A DNA stretch of 64,000 bases from Cadophora sp. MPI-SDFR-AT-0126 (taxonomy: Eukaryota; Ascomycota; Leotiomycetes; Helotiales; Ploettnerulaceae): NCBI GenBank assembly GCA_020747065.1, contig JAGMVK010000006.1, positions 2,232,001-2,296,000 on the forward strand, given 5' to 3'. The translations under genes were made by a program, and so were the position numbers. Shown here piece by piece: positions 1-11,720 of this stretch (positions are counted from its first letter, which is position 1; each line of letters begins with the position of its first letter). Under the pieces are notes generated by a model. It saw nothing but the letters and a program-made list of their open reading frames with translations. It did no database searches and was not told the origin of the DNA.

Positions 1-1909
1 AATTATGTGGCATACTTCTGTGCGGACTTCTCTGGAGCTACCATTCGAGATAATGGTATTTTCGCTAATAGCCGAGCCAGTGCTGATGTCAAGAGCCTGA
101 CAATCTCGCGATCCATCAACGGATATCCGCTGCCTGGAGGAGCTTTCGTCAGATTTACCTCACCTGGTGACCATGCTATTCTCGCAAGAGTTGGCGTGAG
201 TCTCATTAGCAGCGACCAAGCTTGTTCCAGTGCTGAGAAAGAAATCCCTGCTTTTGATTTTGCTGCAACTCAGACAGCCGCCGAGGACATGTGGCGAGAA
301 AAGATCAGCCCGATCGTGGTCAGCAGAAACGGTCTGAACACTTCCATGTTGAAGAACTTTTATTCTGGGATTTATCGCACATTCGTCAATCCGCAAGACT
401 ATACTGGAGAAAACCCTCTTTGGGAGAGTGATGAGCCGTACTTTGATTCGTTCTATTGTATCTGGGATCTGTTCAGATCTCAGATGCCGTTTTTGACCGT
501 GGTTGACCCCGCCACTGTTGCACGCCAGATTAGGTCCCTCATTGACACGTATAAGCATGAAGGCTGGCTTCCTGACTGCCGAATGAGTTTGTGCAAAGGC
601 TACACGCAAGGAGGTTCAAATGCTGACAATGTCCTTGCTGATGCCTACTTGAAAGGTATTTCAGAAGGCGTAGACTGGGAAACTGGGTACGAAGCAGTGG
701 TGAAAGACGCAGAAGTCGAACCATATGATTGGTGCTGTGAGGGAAGAGGTGGTCTCGATAGTTGGAAGTCTCTCGGCTATATACCCGTCCAAGACTTTGA
801 CTACAAAGGTTTTGGAACCATGACGAGGAGCTTGTCGCGGACTCTGGAGTATAGCTACAACGATTTCGTGATCACAAAAATTGCTGCTGGCCTTGGTGGT
901 AGGCAGGATGATGTTGAAAAATACACTGCGCGTAGCGGAAACTGGAAGAACCTGTTCAAAGCAGATCAAACCTCGTTTCTCAACAGCACCGATACTGGAT
1001 TCACAGGCTTCTTCCAGCCTCGATATCTGAACAGGACGTTCGGGTTTCAGGACCCTTTGAAGTGTAGCAACATCGACACGAATCCAGACAGTGTTTGTTC
1101 GTTGCAAAACACGGGAGCGGAAACTTTTGAAAGTTCGATTTGGGAGTACTCTTTGTAAGTAGAACCTATGTAGTAACGGGGTTTGCTGACTTCATGACAG
1201 CTTCGTTCCCCACGACCAAGCAACCCTAATCACCACATTCGGCGGCCCCGCAGCGTTCGTCAAACGCCTAGACTACCTCCACGACAAAGGGATAACCTAC
1301 ATCGGTAACGAGCCGGCCTTCTTAACGGTTTTCCAATACCACTACGCCGGTCGACCCGCCCTCTCAGCAAAAAGATCCCACTTCTACGTCCCCGCTTTCT
1401 TCAGCCCAACCGACGCTGGACTCCCAGGCAACGACGACAGCGGTGCCATGGGCTCATTCGTCGCCTTCTCCATGATCGGCCTCTTCCCGAACCCAGGACA
1501 AGATGTATATCTCATCATCCCGCCATACTTCGAAAGTGTGTCCATCACCTCACCCGCTACCAACAAGACAGCTACGATCAGAAACGTCAATTTCGATCCG
1601 ACTTATACGAAAATATACATCCAGTCTGCGACGCTGAATGGTGAGCCGTATACTAAGAACTGGATCGATCATTCGTTCTTCACGGAAGGTAAGGAACTCG
1701 TTCTTGTTTTGGGAAGTACGGAGAGTGCTTGGGGGACGCGGGTTGAGGATTTGCCACCTAGTTTGGGGACCTATGAGGGGTTTGGGAATTACAGCGTGAA
1801 TGGGACAGAGAGTAGGAGGAAGAGGGATGTGAGGTATGCGGCTGCTGATTTGAGTGATGGACTGGAGAAGAATAATGGAGGTGCTTATTGGGCTGAGAAC
1901 AAGGGGTGA
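1..1909 (+). CDS. GH92 alpha-1,2-mannosidase, 3' part (5' end outside window)
   Basis: Glycoside hydrolase family 92 enzymes are calcium-dependent exo-alpha-mannosidases that trim mannose from glycans. Exon 1 is open from the window edge to 1154. It contains the family-typical stretch GYIPVQDFDYKG followed by a helical region (SRTLEYSYNDF) seen in the (alpha/alpha)6 barrel. A GTAAGT donor at 1155 and a CAG acceptor ending at 1200 join it in phase to 1201-1909, restoring FVPHDQ, another GH92 signature; the late GNDDSG/GAMGSF segment also fits the catalytic barrel. The N-terminal beta-sandwich and start codon are missing because the window begins inside the gene. What remains is about 618 residues, compared with roughly 750-800 for complete fungal members. 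Fungal GH92 proteins are usually secreted, but the signal peptide cannot be seen here. The family call is firm; the linkage preference is inferred. Confidence 0.9.
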
Positions 1910-2269
1910 GTGATTAAATGACTCTTCGACATAGAGGTGAAAGATGAGAGAAAGGTGTGGTAAATATTGTTCCTTCACCAACTTTAAATTTATCCTGGCA
2001 ATAACATTTATACTTTGCCATGTCTAAGCCACTCAAGCCACACCATGAAATATTCCAATAATTTGTCGCCGATATATGTCTCACATCAATGCACATCCAG
2101 GGATCGGGTTTCTCCGAATTTTTGACTCCACATACGCACCCCACGCACGACTCAGGACATATAATAAAACAGCAAATATGTGTCTTACAATACTGGCAAG
2201 TAGCCACTTCGACATTCGCGATTATAGCTTATTATTACTTGCGATGTGCAACAAAGTTCGCGAGGGTTT
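1910..2269. other. Convergent 3' intergenic gap
   Basis: About 360 bases between the ends of the GH92 gene (plus) and the DUF3237 gene (minus). It is AT-rich and should hold both 3' ends. No gene or repeat is seen. Confidence 0.6.
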
Positions 2270-3472
2270 CTAGGGTTCCAAGATCCAAAATTCAAGTTCT
2301 GTAATATCTTCTCCGAACGTGAGATGACGTATATCAACATATTTGTTTCTGTGATAGAATCTACTTTTGCAACAATTCTCATGATAGGCGGTAGGCACTT
2401 CAAAATTAGCATGAATACTGGAAGATAGGGATTTGACATACTCATAAATCACCTCAGCTCCCTTCCTCATCCCGCTTCCCACCCACATACCACAATTGAC
2501 CTTGTCCTTATATCTCTCATCACCAGTCTCCATATCAATGAAAAGTCTGAACTTGTAACTGTTAGGGTCAACCGAATCCGCCTGTTCTGGATCGGCAAGC
2601 TGAGCAAGAATCTCAGGTGGCCCCGTCCTCCACCCATGCGTTTTGACAACGATATGAGCTGGAGGGTCGTCATAAGTCTGCAGGATGTAGTTGGTTTGGA
2701 GATGAGCTGAGCCGTCCCCGATGATCAGTTGACTGTCTTGGCCACCGGGCTGGATGGTGTGAGTATGGTGGGAAACATATTTGGACGAGGAAACTCACTA
2801 AGCAAATTCCTGAACCCCAGGAGCCTGACCATTTGCCCCCAGTGAACGAGATCCAGTTCCGATGGCCGAATGGCGTAGAGCCAACTGATATGCGTGGGTT
2901 AAGTGTTACCGCCATTCGAAAATCTAGGTGCAGGCTTGGATGAGGCAGTGATAGATCTGGGTAGGGATAATGCGACGCCTGATCTGTGGCTCGTGGTGTA
3001 CTTGAGAAATATGAGCTTGGTTTCCAAAAGAGAAGATAAAGAAAACAAACGAAAAAGAGACAGTGCTATCTGCTCACTGTTGAACATTTGGCTATCTCCG
3101 TAGGATGAAAACAGCAAAGGAGAGAGCAGCGACTTACGCTTCCTCATCTCCCATCGCCCACAACAAAGGCTGCTGATCCCTCGTTGACATCCAAGGCATC
3201 TCATTCACACTCTTCGGCTTGCTACTTGACTCCGCCGCCCATCCTACACGCATTCTCGGATCGCTCTCATCGACTGAGTTTGAAATCTCTTGCAAGTTGC
3301 CCCTCGTCGCATCTGGACCGTAGACAGTCCAATTTGTATCTGGTGGGGCACTCTTGCTCCCCGAACTTGTATCCATTCGATCTGGTGGCTGCTCTTGGGC
3401 AGCAGCTTGAGGATTACGGCTGGGATCTGCGCCATATAGAATACTCATGTTTCTATAGAAACTTGGGTCCAT
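2270..3472 (-). CDS. DUF3237 family protein with long N-terminal extension
   Basis: Three exons in phase: 3472-3138, 3000-2799 and 2749-2270, giving about 338 residues. Exon 2 carries PISVG-like and STPFGHRNW followed by an FTGG turn. Exon 3 begins PGGQDSQLI and continues with THGWRTGPPEIL and FIDMETGDERY, ending in a GMWVGSG strand. These are the ordered landmarks of the DUF3237 beta-barrel (PLGHR, TGG, PGG-D-Q, RTGPPEV, FETGDPRY, VGVG). Donors are GTAAGT at 3137 and GTGAGT at 2798; the second intron is only 49 bases. The first exon (112 residues) is polar, unstructured and not part of the domain; it could instead belong to a different start. About 50 residues after the domain are also unexplained. 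DUF3237 has no established biochemical role, so none is assigned. Confidence 0.75.
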
Positions 3473-4162
3473 TGCGCTAGTTGAAAGAAGCTTGCTTATC
3501 TACCAGCCGGACAGTCGAGGTAGTTTGATAAGCCGGCTTGATGTTGCCGAAAGAAATGCCGAATATGCTTGCGATTCTAAGTCTCCCGGTGGTTAAGAGC
3601 CCTTCTAAAAGCAGATTGTGGAGCTATCCTGATGCCCAGTATCAATGAAATAAGTAGACTACTCAAATCTTGACACGGTTCAAGGTGAATGACGAACCAA
3701 GTCGGAGGCATGTTTCCCCTCTTACGCCAACGCCCCACTTCTCTCACCAGCCACATCTACTCGCTAAATCTGTGGCGCTCAGGGGCTTCGGTGCTGGAGC
3801 TAAAACAACGTCTTGGATTTTTCCTGTCCTTCTGTCTGGGAGCCTATCTCTATGGAGGGGTAATGTTTTAGGGATTTTTTCTTTCATTCGATTTTCAGGT
3901 CAATTCTCAGAGACCTGTGTTGTTCACGAGCATCAGATCGAATGCATCGTGAGGAAAAGCTCCAGAGAGAGAGAGAGAGACTTGATCTTGCTAACCTTGA
4001 CTTGATAAGTCAATCACACTCGATTCATGGACATGTATCGGCGTAAGTAAGGGAAATATTGTGAGTAAGAATGCCAGTCTGTATCAAGTATATACAAATG
4101 AGCTTTCCCTTCCCTCCCCCCTCCATATTTACAGGTCTCCTTCGTTCGCCCCTTCACGTATC
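3473..4162. other. Intergenic region
   Basis: About 690 bases between the 5' end of the DUF3237 gene and the 3' end of the GH5 gene. It includes a short GA microsatellite near 3966-3981. Small ORFs here overlap on several frames and look random. Confidence 0.5.
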
Positions 4163-5270
4163 TCATGCAAACGGCATCATAAGAGACAAGAAATTCTGAT
4201 AGCCAACACCACTCGGCGGCTCGAAGCTATACATGTAGTCCCCCCACCAAGGGCCACCACCCCACCAAAGCGCACCAGTCCAGACGTCCTTGTTGGCCAC
4301 CATATATGTCAACATATCCGTGACGGCGGACTTGCACTGTGCGTTGTTGCCGCCCGCGAACTCTCCAATGATGCCCTTCTTATTGTTGGCTTTCAACCAT
4401 TCAGTTGCAGCCTTGATGCGTTCCGAACCGATGGTAGCAGAAACGCAAGCGGTCGAGGTGCCGGATCCATCGCTGTCGAGATATTGATGCATCTCGTAGA
4501 TGATCTTGTCTTGGGGGTCGACCAGTGCACCGAGATCGCCATTCCCTGCCGAAACCCACGTCCAGGCTCCACTCCAGCTTGTACCCTCGACGAAGATATA
4601 CTGGCTGGTTGCTCCGGAGGCTCTGACGCCGTCAATACATGCTTGCATAAGACTGAAGGTACTGACCGAGCCCATGTCGTGGGGCTCGTTGTTACAGTCG
4701 AAGACGACTTTCGTGTTGGATGCGAACATTTTGGCTGTTGTGGTCCACCATGCCTTGAATGCTGAGTGATCGCTGATCACGTTGCCGTAATATCGCCCAA
4801 AGTTATGGGGGTCAATGACTGCGATTGCTCCCTTCGTGTTTGTGATGTAGTTGACGTAGGATGTCAGTCCCTGAGCGTATGCTTGGTTGACGGTACCGGT
4901 CATCGTGGTGGGAATGAGACGTTCCATCATGAAGGCGACACCTGTACAAGAAAGTTAAGTTTCTGGATCTTCTATGAAACTGAAGATGCGCCCTACGGAA
5001 GGTATTCATTCCTTTGCTGACCAATGTATCAATCGTGGATCTGTCAACCTCGTCAGTTCAAGTTAATACACTGCGAGACCAGGAAACAAACGTTGGAGGC
5101 CATATGTAATCCTTGTTCAGCGTGCCTGGAAGGTTTCCATTTCCAAACTCAGCACCAGACTCGTTCACACCAAAGAACTGAAAGTTTTTTGCTCGCTTTT
5201 CCTTGTCTGAAGGGGCAGCAACGGCAAGCACCGTCGTACTCGCAATCAGCAGCAGATTCCCGAGATGCAT
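4163..5270 (-). CDS. Secreted GH5 endo-beta-1,4-glucanase (cellulase)
   Basis: Three exons: 5270-5092, 5040-4997 (44 bases) and 4941-4163, all in phase, giving 333 residues. The start at 5270 was preferred over upstream in-frame codons because it begins directly with a signal peptide (MHLGNLLLIASTTVLAVAAP). The mature protein opens with FQFFGVNESGAEFG, typical of fungal GH5 endoglucanases. The acid/base glutamate is in CNNEPHDM (about residue 160) and the nucleophile in GIIGEFAGG (about 268). The C-terminal WWGGGPWWGDY loop is aromatic, as expected for a cellulose groove. No carbohydrate-binding module or linker is present, so this is a single-domain enzyme hydrolysing internal beta-1,4-glucosidic bonds outside the cell. 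The first donor is GTTTGT, slightly unusual. A TATA-like box lies about 100 bases upstream. Confidence 0.92.
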
Positions 5271-5365
5271 GACTGAAGCTGCGAACAAAACCAAAATGTG
5301 CTACAAGTTATAGGAAGGGGATAACTAAACAGCAAAGAGTGACGGGAAGTGGAGTCATGGTGAGG

Positions 5366-5374
5366 ATATATATA
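5366..5374 (-). promoter_or_regulatory. TATA-like box upstream of GH5 gene
   Basis: ATATATATA about 96-104 bases upstream of the GH5 start codon, the only strong TATA-like run close to this gene. Placement fits a fungal core promoter; function is inferred. Confidence 0.45.
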
Positions 5375-6128
5375 GAGGAGCATCTTCAACTGAACCGCTA
5401 CTTAGGCATTGATTTTCATTTGGAAAAGTTACCCGTGATTGAGGTCGGCAGTATCTTCCGGCCTCGTACTTGTACTGAGCTGACTTACCATTGGTGTCCT
5501 GTGATATATGATCTGGGATGATGTTGATATGGATCATTTGGGATCTCCTCGCTTAATCAATTGATAGGGGAGGGCGAAGGCATGGGAGGCTGTTTCCCCA
5601 CAAATCGATTTAAACATGAAACGGGGCAGGACAGGTACTGATGTCAAGTGAGTACCGGAAGCTTTCTTGTAAAATTTGTTCATTTTCTGGGCTGAGTAGG
5701 TTTGGCGTATTTGTCACTGAACTCGACGTCAGCCTCACCCAAGAATCTGAAAAGATGTTGACTGTGACGGAAAATCGTATATCTCAGCAAACTTGAAGCT
5801 AAATAAGAATGGAGGACGATTGAGGAAGCTCATATCATTAATTTAGATTAATACTCCACTGATAGAAAAATTTGATAAATTGCAACGAGTGCTCTCCCCA
5901 CGATGATGCTCTTTCCTGGTATCATATTGCGGAATGTAGCTCTCCGTACGTCGGCGAAGTCAACAGGGTCTTTGAACACCCCCGCAATTGCGGGGTATAT
6001 TCGGGAGTAACACTTCAACATATCAACAATTTGCCGATCTGCGGCACTCCGGCCCTTGCAGGCAAAACTTTCATACATGTTGATAATCAATACATTGAAT
6101 CCCAAAGAACATTAGACGTCGTAGCCAG
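5375..6128. other. GH5 upstream region and 3' flank of the monooxygenase
   Basis: This stretch serves as the distal promoter of the GH5 gene and the 3' flank of the flavin monooxygenase. It contains a perfect 16-base palindrome, CCCCGCAATTGCGGGG, at 5980-5995. No convincing gene. Confidence 0.5.
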
Positions 6129-8255
6129 CTACTTGATTGCCGGCTGAAGTACTTCGACTGGACGATCTGCAAAGAGCGCTCCGGTTTTGATCACCTCTTC
6201 CATCCACTTAGGGTCTATAGCTGCCTCGCTAAGGTACGGGTTGAGATCAACCGCTTCTTCGGTCTTGTTCCTGTCTTCGTAGGTGAAGCCAAAGCCAAGA
6301 TATGCCCATCTGATGTAGCCACCGTCAGCACGTGGCTGTCACTTTCTGAATGGATTTCAGACTTACAGGTTGTACTTGTTCTGGTATGTGATATTGTAGT
6401 CTTTATATCTCGGATCTTCAATTACCTGGATATAGTGTAGCGAGCTACCTGGAAATACTGCATTGACTCTCCCGGTTTCATTGTCTGTCGAAAATTTCAG
6501 CAACATGTTGTGTCGCAAAAGCAAGAAGGGACTTTTACTTCGGTACCAAGATCTGCAATCACTCGACCAGACTGTATGCTTGATAAACTCTTGCGTATGA
6601 GCGTTGAAGGCATCCGTGATATCTTGCTTCGGTGCAATGGACCTAATGGCCTCGACTTGCATCTTGTTGATGAACTTGATTGCATAATCGCAAACGGAGT
6701 TCAAAGGCCCCATCACCGAACCGTTCTCGATGGGCCATGTCGGTCCAATGAAAGTTATAAAATTAGGGATGTCAGGTACTGTGAGATCAAGATATGCTTC
6801 CGGACAGACCTTCCACTTGTCTGCCAAGTCGACTCCGTTTTGACCAATGATTGGGAACCGAGGTCGGTACCTTACATCGAAGCCGGTTGCGCAGACAATC
6901 GTGTCAACTTTCTGTGCGTTCCTATCACTGTTGATAACAGAGTCTTCCGTGACTTGGTTGACAGCGGCGAAGTGAACATCTACGTTTGGCTCTTGGATGG
7001 CCTTCAAATACGGATCTCCTAAGACGATTAACACGTTTTATTTGTAAGCGGGCGGGAAAGATATTACCTGGAGTGATTCTTCGGCAGCCAATGTCAAATT
7101 TGGGCGTGAAACCTTTCAGCAGCCTCTCATCCTTTATGTGTTCAGCCATTCGGGCTGAAAACATTCTCTGAGCCTCTCTCTGCCTTCGAACCGGTAAAGA
7201 ACATGTCCCAGATGCCATTCATCTGCCCATCATGATACTTGGCGTATTCGACCAATGCCTTTGTATTTGTTCTGAATTCTTTACGCTGCTCATCAGTATA
7301 TAGGATTCGAACGCCGTCATTTCCTGCAAAAGAGACAAACCACATTGCAGTTCTCACGTATACGTCGATATGCTCCACGAAAGGTTGCATGTTTGGAACG
7401 GCTTGGATCGATGAAGCTCCTGAGCCAATAATTGCGACTGATTCGTTCTTCCATCTCTCTTCCTGGTAATCCTTGGGCCAAGCGGCAGTGTCTATCGGCA
7501 TCAGTACCCAGTAATTCAAGGATGATTGGCGACTTACGGACAACTCTTCCTTTGAACTTGTTCAGGCCTAAGATGTCGGGCCATTTAAAGTTGTTCAGAA
7601 TGCTAGTGGCATGAAGAAGCAGATCGCACTTTTCCTCGAACTCTCTTGGCTCAGAATCCGGTGAAGTCTGGCGAAGTTTGACGGTCCACTGTCCTTCTTC
7701 ATTCCAGTAGCATCCTACGACTGTTGTATTGAATGTCATGAATTTCCGAAGGTCGAACACCTCGCAGACTTTGTCAAGGTATTTCCAAATATCAAGGGCA
7801 CGACTCGCAAAGAGAGGCCGGTCTGGACTTCAATGTTCTGCCTTAGCGCGTCATCGCAGAAGCCAACTTGAGGACTTACTTGAGGGCAAAATTGAAAGTA
7901 TAGGCATATGAGGGCACGTCACACGCCGCGCCGGGATATCTATTTTCTAACCAAGTTCCGCCAATGTCTTCATTCTTCTCATATATAATATGTTCCACAC
8001 TATGTTTGTCAGTATTCAGATGGGAGACTGGTAAGCTTCGAGCGAAGGCTTGGAAAGGGCAGAGTTATACTTCTTGCAGTGCTTTTGGATCTTGTACGCC
8101 ATCATGATACCAGATATCCCAGCACCAATTGTCAAGACTTTCATCCTTCTGTTCTCTGGAGCCCGGAAAGTGACATCTGGAATCTGATAGCCATTTGTGT
8201 CACCATTTGTGACCGCAGAGCTACTTGCTCCTAGTTGTGAGATGTCTGGGGCCAT
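6129..8255 (-). CDS. Baeyer-Villiger type flavin monooxygenase, frame break in exon 4
   Basis: Six exons in phase: 8255-8071, 7999-7880, 7827-7538, 7491-7068, 7018-6367 and 6309-6129, about 617 residues. The N-terminal Rossmann motif is GAGISG (residues 44-49), followed by [21 protein letters not shown], the usual flavin-monooxygenase block. The Baeyer-Villiger fingerprint is FKGRVVHTAAWP, created across the exon 3/4 junction, and is followed by the NADPH-binding IGSGASS. CATGFD lies in exon 5. The family inserts one oxygen into ketones to form esters or lactones, using FAD and NADPH. In exon 4 the frame shifts inside a GA repeat near 7180-7196: the upstream frame (FFTGSKAE) and downstream frame ([13 protein letters not shown]) are both clearly coding, but no intron fits between them. 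It is therefore a sequencing indel, a recent disabling mutation or an overlooked splice. Confidence 0.85.
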
Positions 8256-9267
8256 ATTGAAATGGTGAAATTGGAGGCTCTCGGGACGAAGTGAAAAAGA
8301 GGGTACAGAAAAAAATGCCTGTGGCTCGTGTGCTTTTTATGAAGCCGGAGAACTTGCAAGGACGAAAGGAACCTGACTCAAAATCTTGGAAAATGAGAAA
8401 CCAACACGCATATCCATTCCGCCTGGCGAGGAACGCGACTGACGATGCCGGCTTCGATCCAATTTGAGTCGACGCCTCGCGGCGGGGTTGCGATGAGGCC
8501 TGAGGGATTCACGACCATGGGAAATAACATTTGGAGTTAAACGCACGTGTATGATTCTGAGAAAAGCCACCATAGAGCCTGCAAGTAACTTAGAGTTCGG
8601 CCCCATGATGGATGCGTGGGTTGGTAGCTACGTTGCTCTACTTTTGCAAAGCGCAAATTAATAAATGTCTTTGAGACCAAAGCTTCCAGATACCCTCCAA
8701 GCGCCGTCTATCTAATGCTTTCCTTACTTATTTCATCGCTTTTTCATCTGGTTTCAGCAGTCAAGCGTAAGTCTGTTTCCGGGGCAGACTCCGTGTGACT
8801 TGCTTGTAATTTGACAGCTAACTTCAAGCAACATCTACATTTCAAACTTAGAGTCACTTATCCATGGGTGTAACGATATTGTAAGACGAATATCTAAAGC
8901 TCTGACTGTTCTTGGTAAAGCCCAGGCTCCGAATATGTGAAAGTATTATCTCGCTTAAATGTTTACCTCCAACTGTGTAAACCTTTACCTGAGATTTTAG
9001 TCCGTGGGTGTACATACCACAGACTAAGGCATTCACTAGAACTCCTCCAGGTCCTTGGTGCCTTGTATAACATCTAATTCGGGGGCTTGGCTGTTCACTT
9101 TTTATCCCAACAGGCAGCCAGATCACCTTCAACTCAGCCATGCGCACAACCTCCTTCCAGGGTCCCATTAAAACTCTAAATGCTATCTCATCCCACATCT
9201 TAATCTCTTCTATACCTCCGACCACTTCTACCATAGCAACGATCCGAAATTGTATCTTGCATCGACA
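8256..9267. other. Divergent intergenic region
   Basis: About 1 kb between the start of the flavin monooxygenase (minus) and the start of the next plus-strand gene, so it probably carries both promoters. No coding signal or repeat is evident. Confidence 0.5.
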
Positions 9268-10578
9268 ATGGCACAATCTCGTTCAAGGGCTACCCCAAGA
9301 AATCTCCACTCCAGGAATGCTCAAGAGGCTCAATCCGCTCCAATGCAAGTCTTTCCTATCATGAATCTCAGTCGCTTTGATCTCCAATGTAAGAACTGCT
9401 CCAATAAAGTGTCACATCTGACCATTCTAACAAATTGCAAGCAACAAAGCTCCACAGTCTACAAGAACGCCTCAAAGCATTCCGTCAAAGCAATTACGAG
9501 CTCACCCTCGAAGCAGCCGACATCGAGCACCAGCTCTATATGGAATGGGACTCGCTTTCTCTGGGATCAAAAGCCGCCCGCGATCGTCACAACGAGATTG
9601 CGTTGGAGCATAAAGAGTGGTATCGAGAGCTGCGAGACATGCATAAACAGCGCATCCATAAATTGGAGAAAGAGATTCAGCAGGAGGTGAGCCCCTCCAT
9701 TTCATTTCTCCAATCCAAATAATACATGATAATTGACACCTTCTATGGCGCAGTCCGACTTCATGAACTGGCGCGAATGGTCACCAATCGAGCTCCTCAT
9801 CCGCTGGAAATCAGGTAACATGGACTACTCGATCTTCAAAGAGCACGAAGCCACATACCGAGTTCAAGATGCCTTCAGGCTAGAAGCTGGACTCCAACCT
9901 CCAAAGTTGAAGCTGATTGCGATGGTATCTGCACAGGTAGCTGCTGGCTGGTACAAGGTTCCGACAGAGTCTATTGATTGGGAAAATCGGATTCCTGTGC
10001 CTGGTTTTGTTGATGAGAATTTCGCTGAGAATGACAAGTTCGATGCCAATACCTGTACGACGGCATGCTATCCTCAATATGATATTTCTTTGAGAGGGAA
10101 GTCTAAGCAGACAGGTTTGGAAGGGGAATACAGACAGGACACGCTTCGGATAATTCCCATGGGAAATGTCGAGCAACGTGACTGGGACGAGTCACAGCAA
10201 TCGACACATGAATCTACCTACAAGAAAAAAGTCGACAACTGGAACTGGGACGTACGACCCAGCAGCGGGAGCTTCATCGCCATCGAGGAGCAGCCTAACT
10301 TCGGCGATGACTTCATCCGCATCAAGCCCCATCAGAGCACAGAATTGGATCTGGACCTCAACTTCGACATAGAAGATGATGGCTCCTCCATCACAGGCAA
10401 TCACCTTCAGGCCGGCCCCTCCTGGGTTCACAATTATCCGAGCTACAAGTACAGCCAAGAAGAGCTTGAGGATATTGCTGCGAAGGCTTATGCGCCTGAG
10501 AAGCCGAAGAAGGTTGTGCCGATGATTGCTGGACGGCCGTTCTCGAAACCGATTGTGGCGCATGAGTATGTGGGTTGA
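9268..10578 (+). CDS. Hypothetical protein with central coiled coil
   Basis: Three exons in phase: 9268-9388, 9442-9686 and 9754-10578, giving 396 residues. Donors are GTAAGA and GTGAGC. Exon 1 is basic and Ser/Arg-rich. Exon 2 is a charged helix (KLHSLQERLKAF, then HNEIALEHKEWYREL and HKQRIHKLEKEIQQE) that looks like a coiled coil. Exon 3 opens with FMNWREWSPIELLIRWKSG and is rich in Trp and acidic residues; its last 100 residues look disordered, with a conserved-looking end (PMIAGRPFSKPI). I do not recognise the family. The regular splice phases, the long final exon and the non-random composition support a real gene. Confidence 0.65.
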
Positions 10579-11720
10579 TATGGGGAAGGGGACGGGGAGA
10601 TGAGAGAGTCTGAGACGATGGGTGGTGTGTTGCGTTAATACTGCATTGTTTTGGCGTTAGCGTTAGCGTTAGAGTTGGGTTGAATTTGAAATGCGCTGGA
10701 TCACTGGTGCCGAGCAAGGAGCAAGGGAAAAATTATATCTATGCCTGAGGAAAAGACAACGGAAGGGGAGGGGGCATCATCTTTATGGTTGGAGATCTAA
10801 AGGAAGATCGGATGGGGCGATGGATTTCAAGAATTGCAGAGTGCAGACGACTCTTGACTTGTTGTACTGTACACTTGCAGATGCAGGGAAGTCGTGGGAG
10901 AGTACGTTGATGAGATTGACACATAGCTGCGCGTTGGATACTGCGCTGAATTAATTGAAGGTCTATGCAGGTTTTCCTGCATTGCTTGTCCAGGCAACTG
11001 TGATGCTACTCCTGGATCACCCCGCAAAACTCAATCTTGCAGACACCCTTCCTCTCACGAAGCTCAAGACAGCACTTTCAATCTCGACATATCACAGCAT
11101 CCACAGCATGATTCACATATTTGTGATGCCAAAAATAGGATTCCCGTTCATAGCTAGATATGAGTGACTCCTTTGAATCTCGAATGCCGAAGTTCTTGAA
11201 ATGCAAGGATAGCTGAAGTATCATAGAACTAAGCGAGGGTGTGTTTATATTAGCTAAAATGAAAAGGGCTGTCTTCCATTTTGATAATGTGGAAGTCATT
11301 GTGTGACTTCTAAAATATCATGATCTTTATTTTGACTTTATGTAACAGCAGTCCTGCATTGCATTCTTCGCCTTTAAGTATGGTGGGTTGACTGGAATGT
11401 TAAGCTACACACAATTTCAGAGTCACCCCGAGCACAGTGTGCTTGGTGTAATTCTGACTAGAAATCAACTTGAGATTATTCAATGCAGGAGCCAAATGAC
11501 CTCCTCTGTCTTGTTCATGTCTTCTGCTGAGCCCCACGTATCTACTTTCCCATCTTGTGCCTTACCAGATACCAGCCGAAGCGCCTCAAATTGAGCCTTG
11601 AAAATCCCTTCCCCTATTACCCGCCACAAAATCATCAATATCCTCAGATCTCATCCTTAAAATTCCCAATGCCCCCTACATCTGCACAAGATCTCCCCCT
11701 TCATTCCGCGATAAATCCTC
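10579..11720. other. Convergent intergenic region
   Basis: About 1.1 kb between two convergent genes. It has three tandem GCGTTA units at 10654-10671 and nothing else that I can support. Confidence 0.5.

Noticed and set aside
10654..10671. Three GCGTTA units, considered as an interstitial telomere-like repeat
   Set aside because: Does not match the fungal telomere unit TTAGGG and has only three copies.
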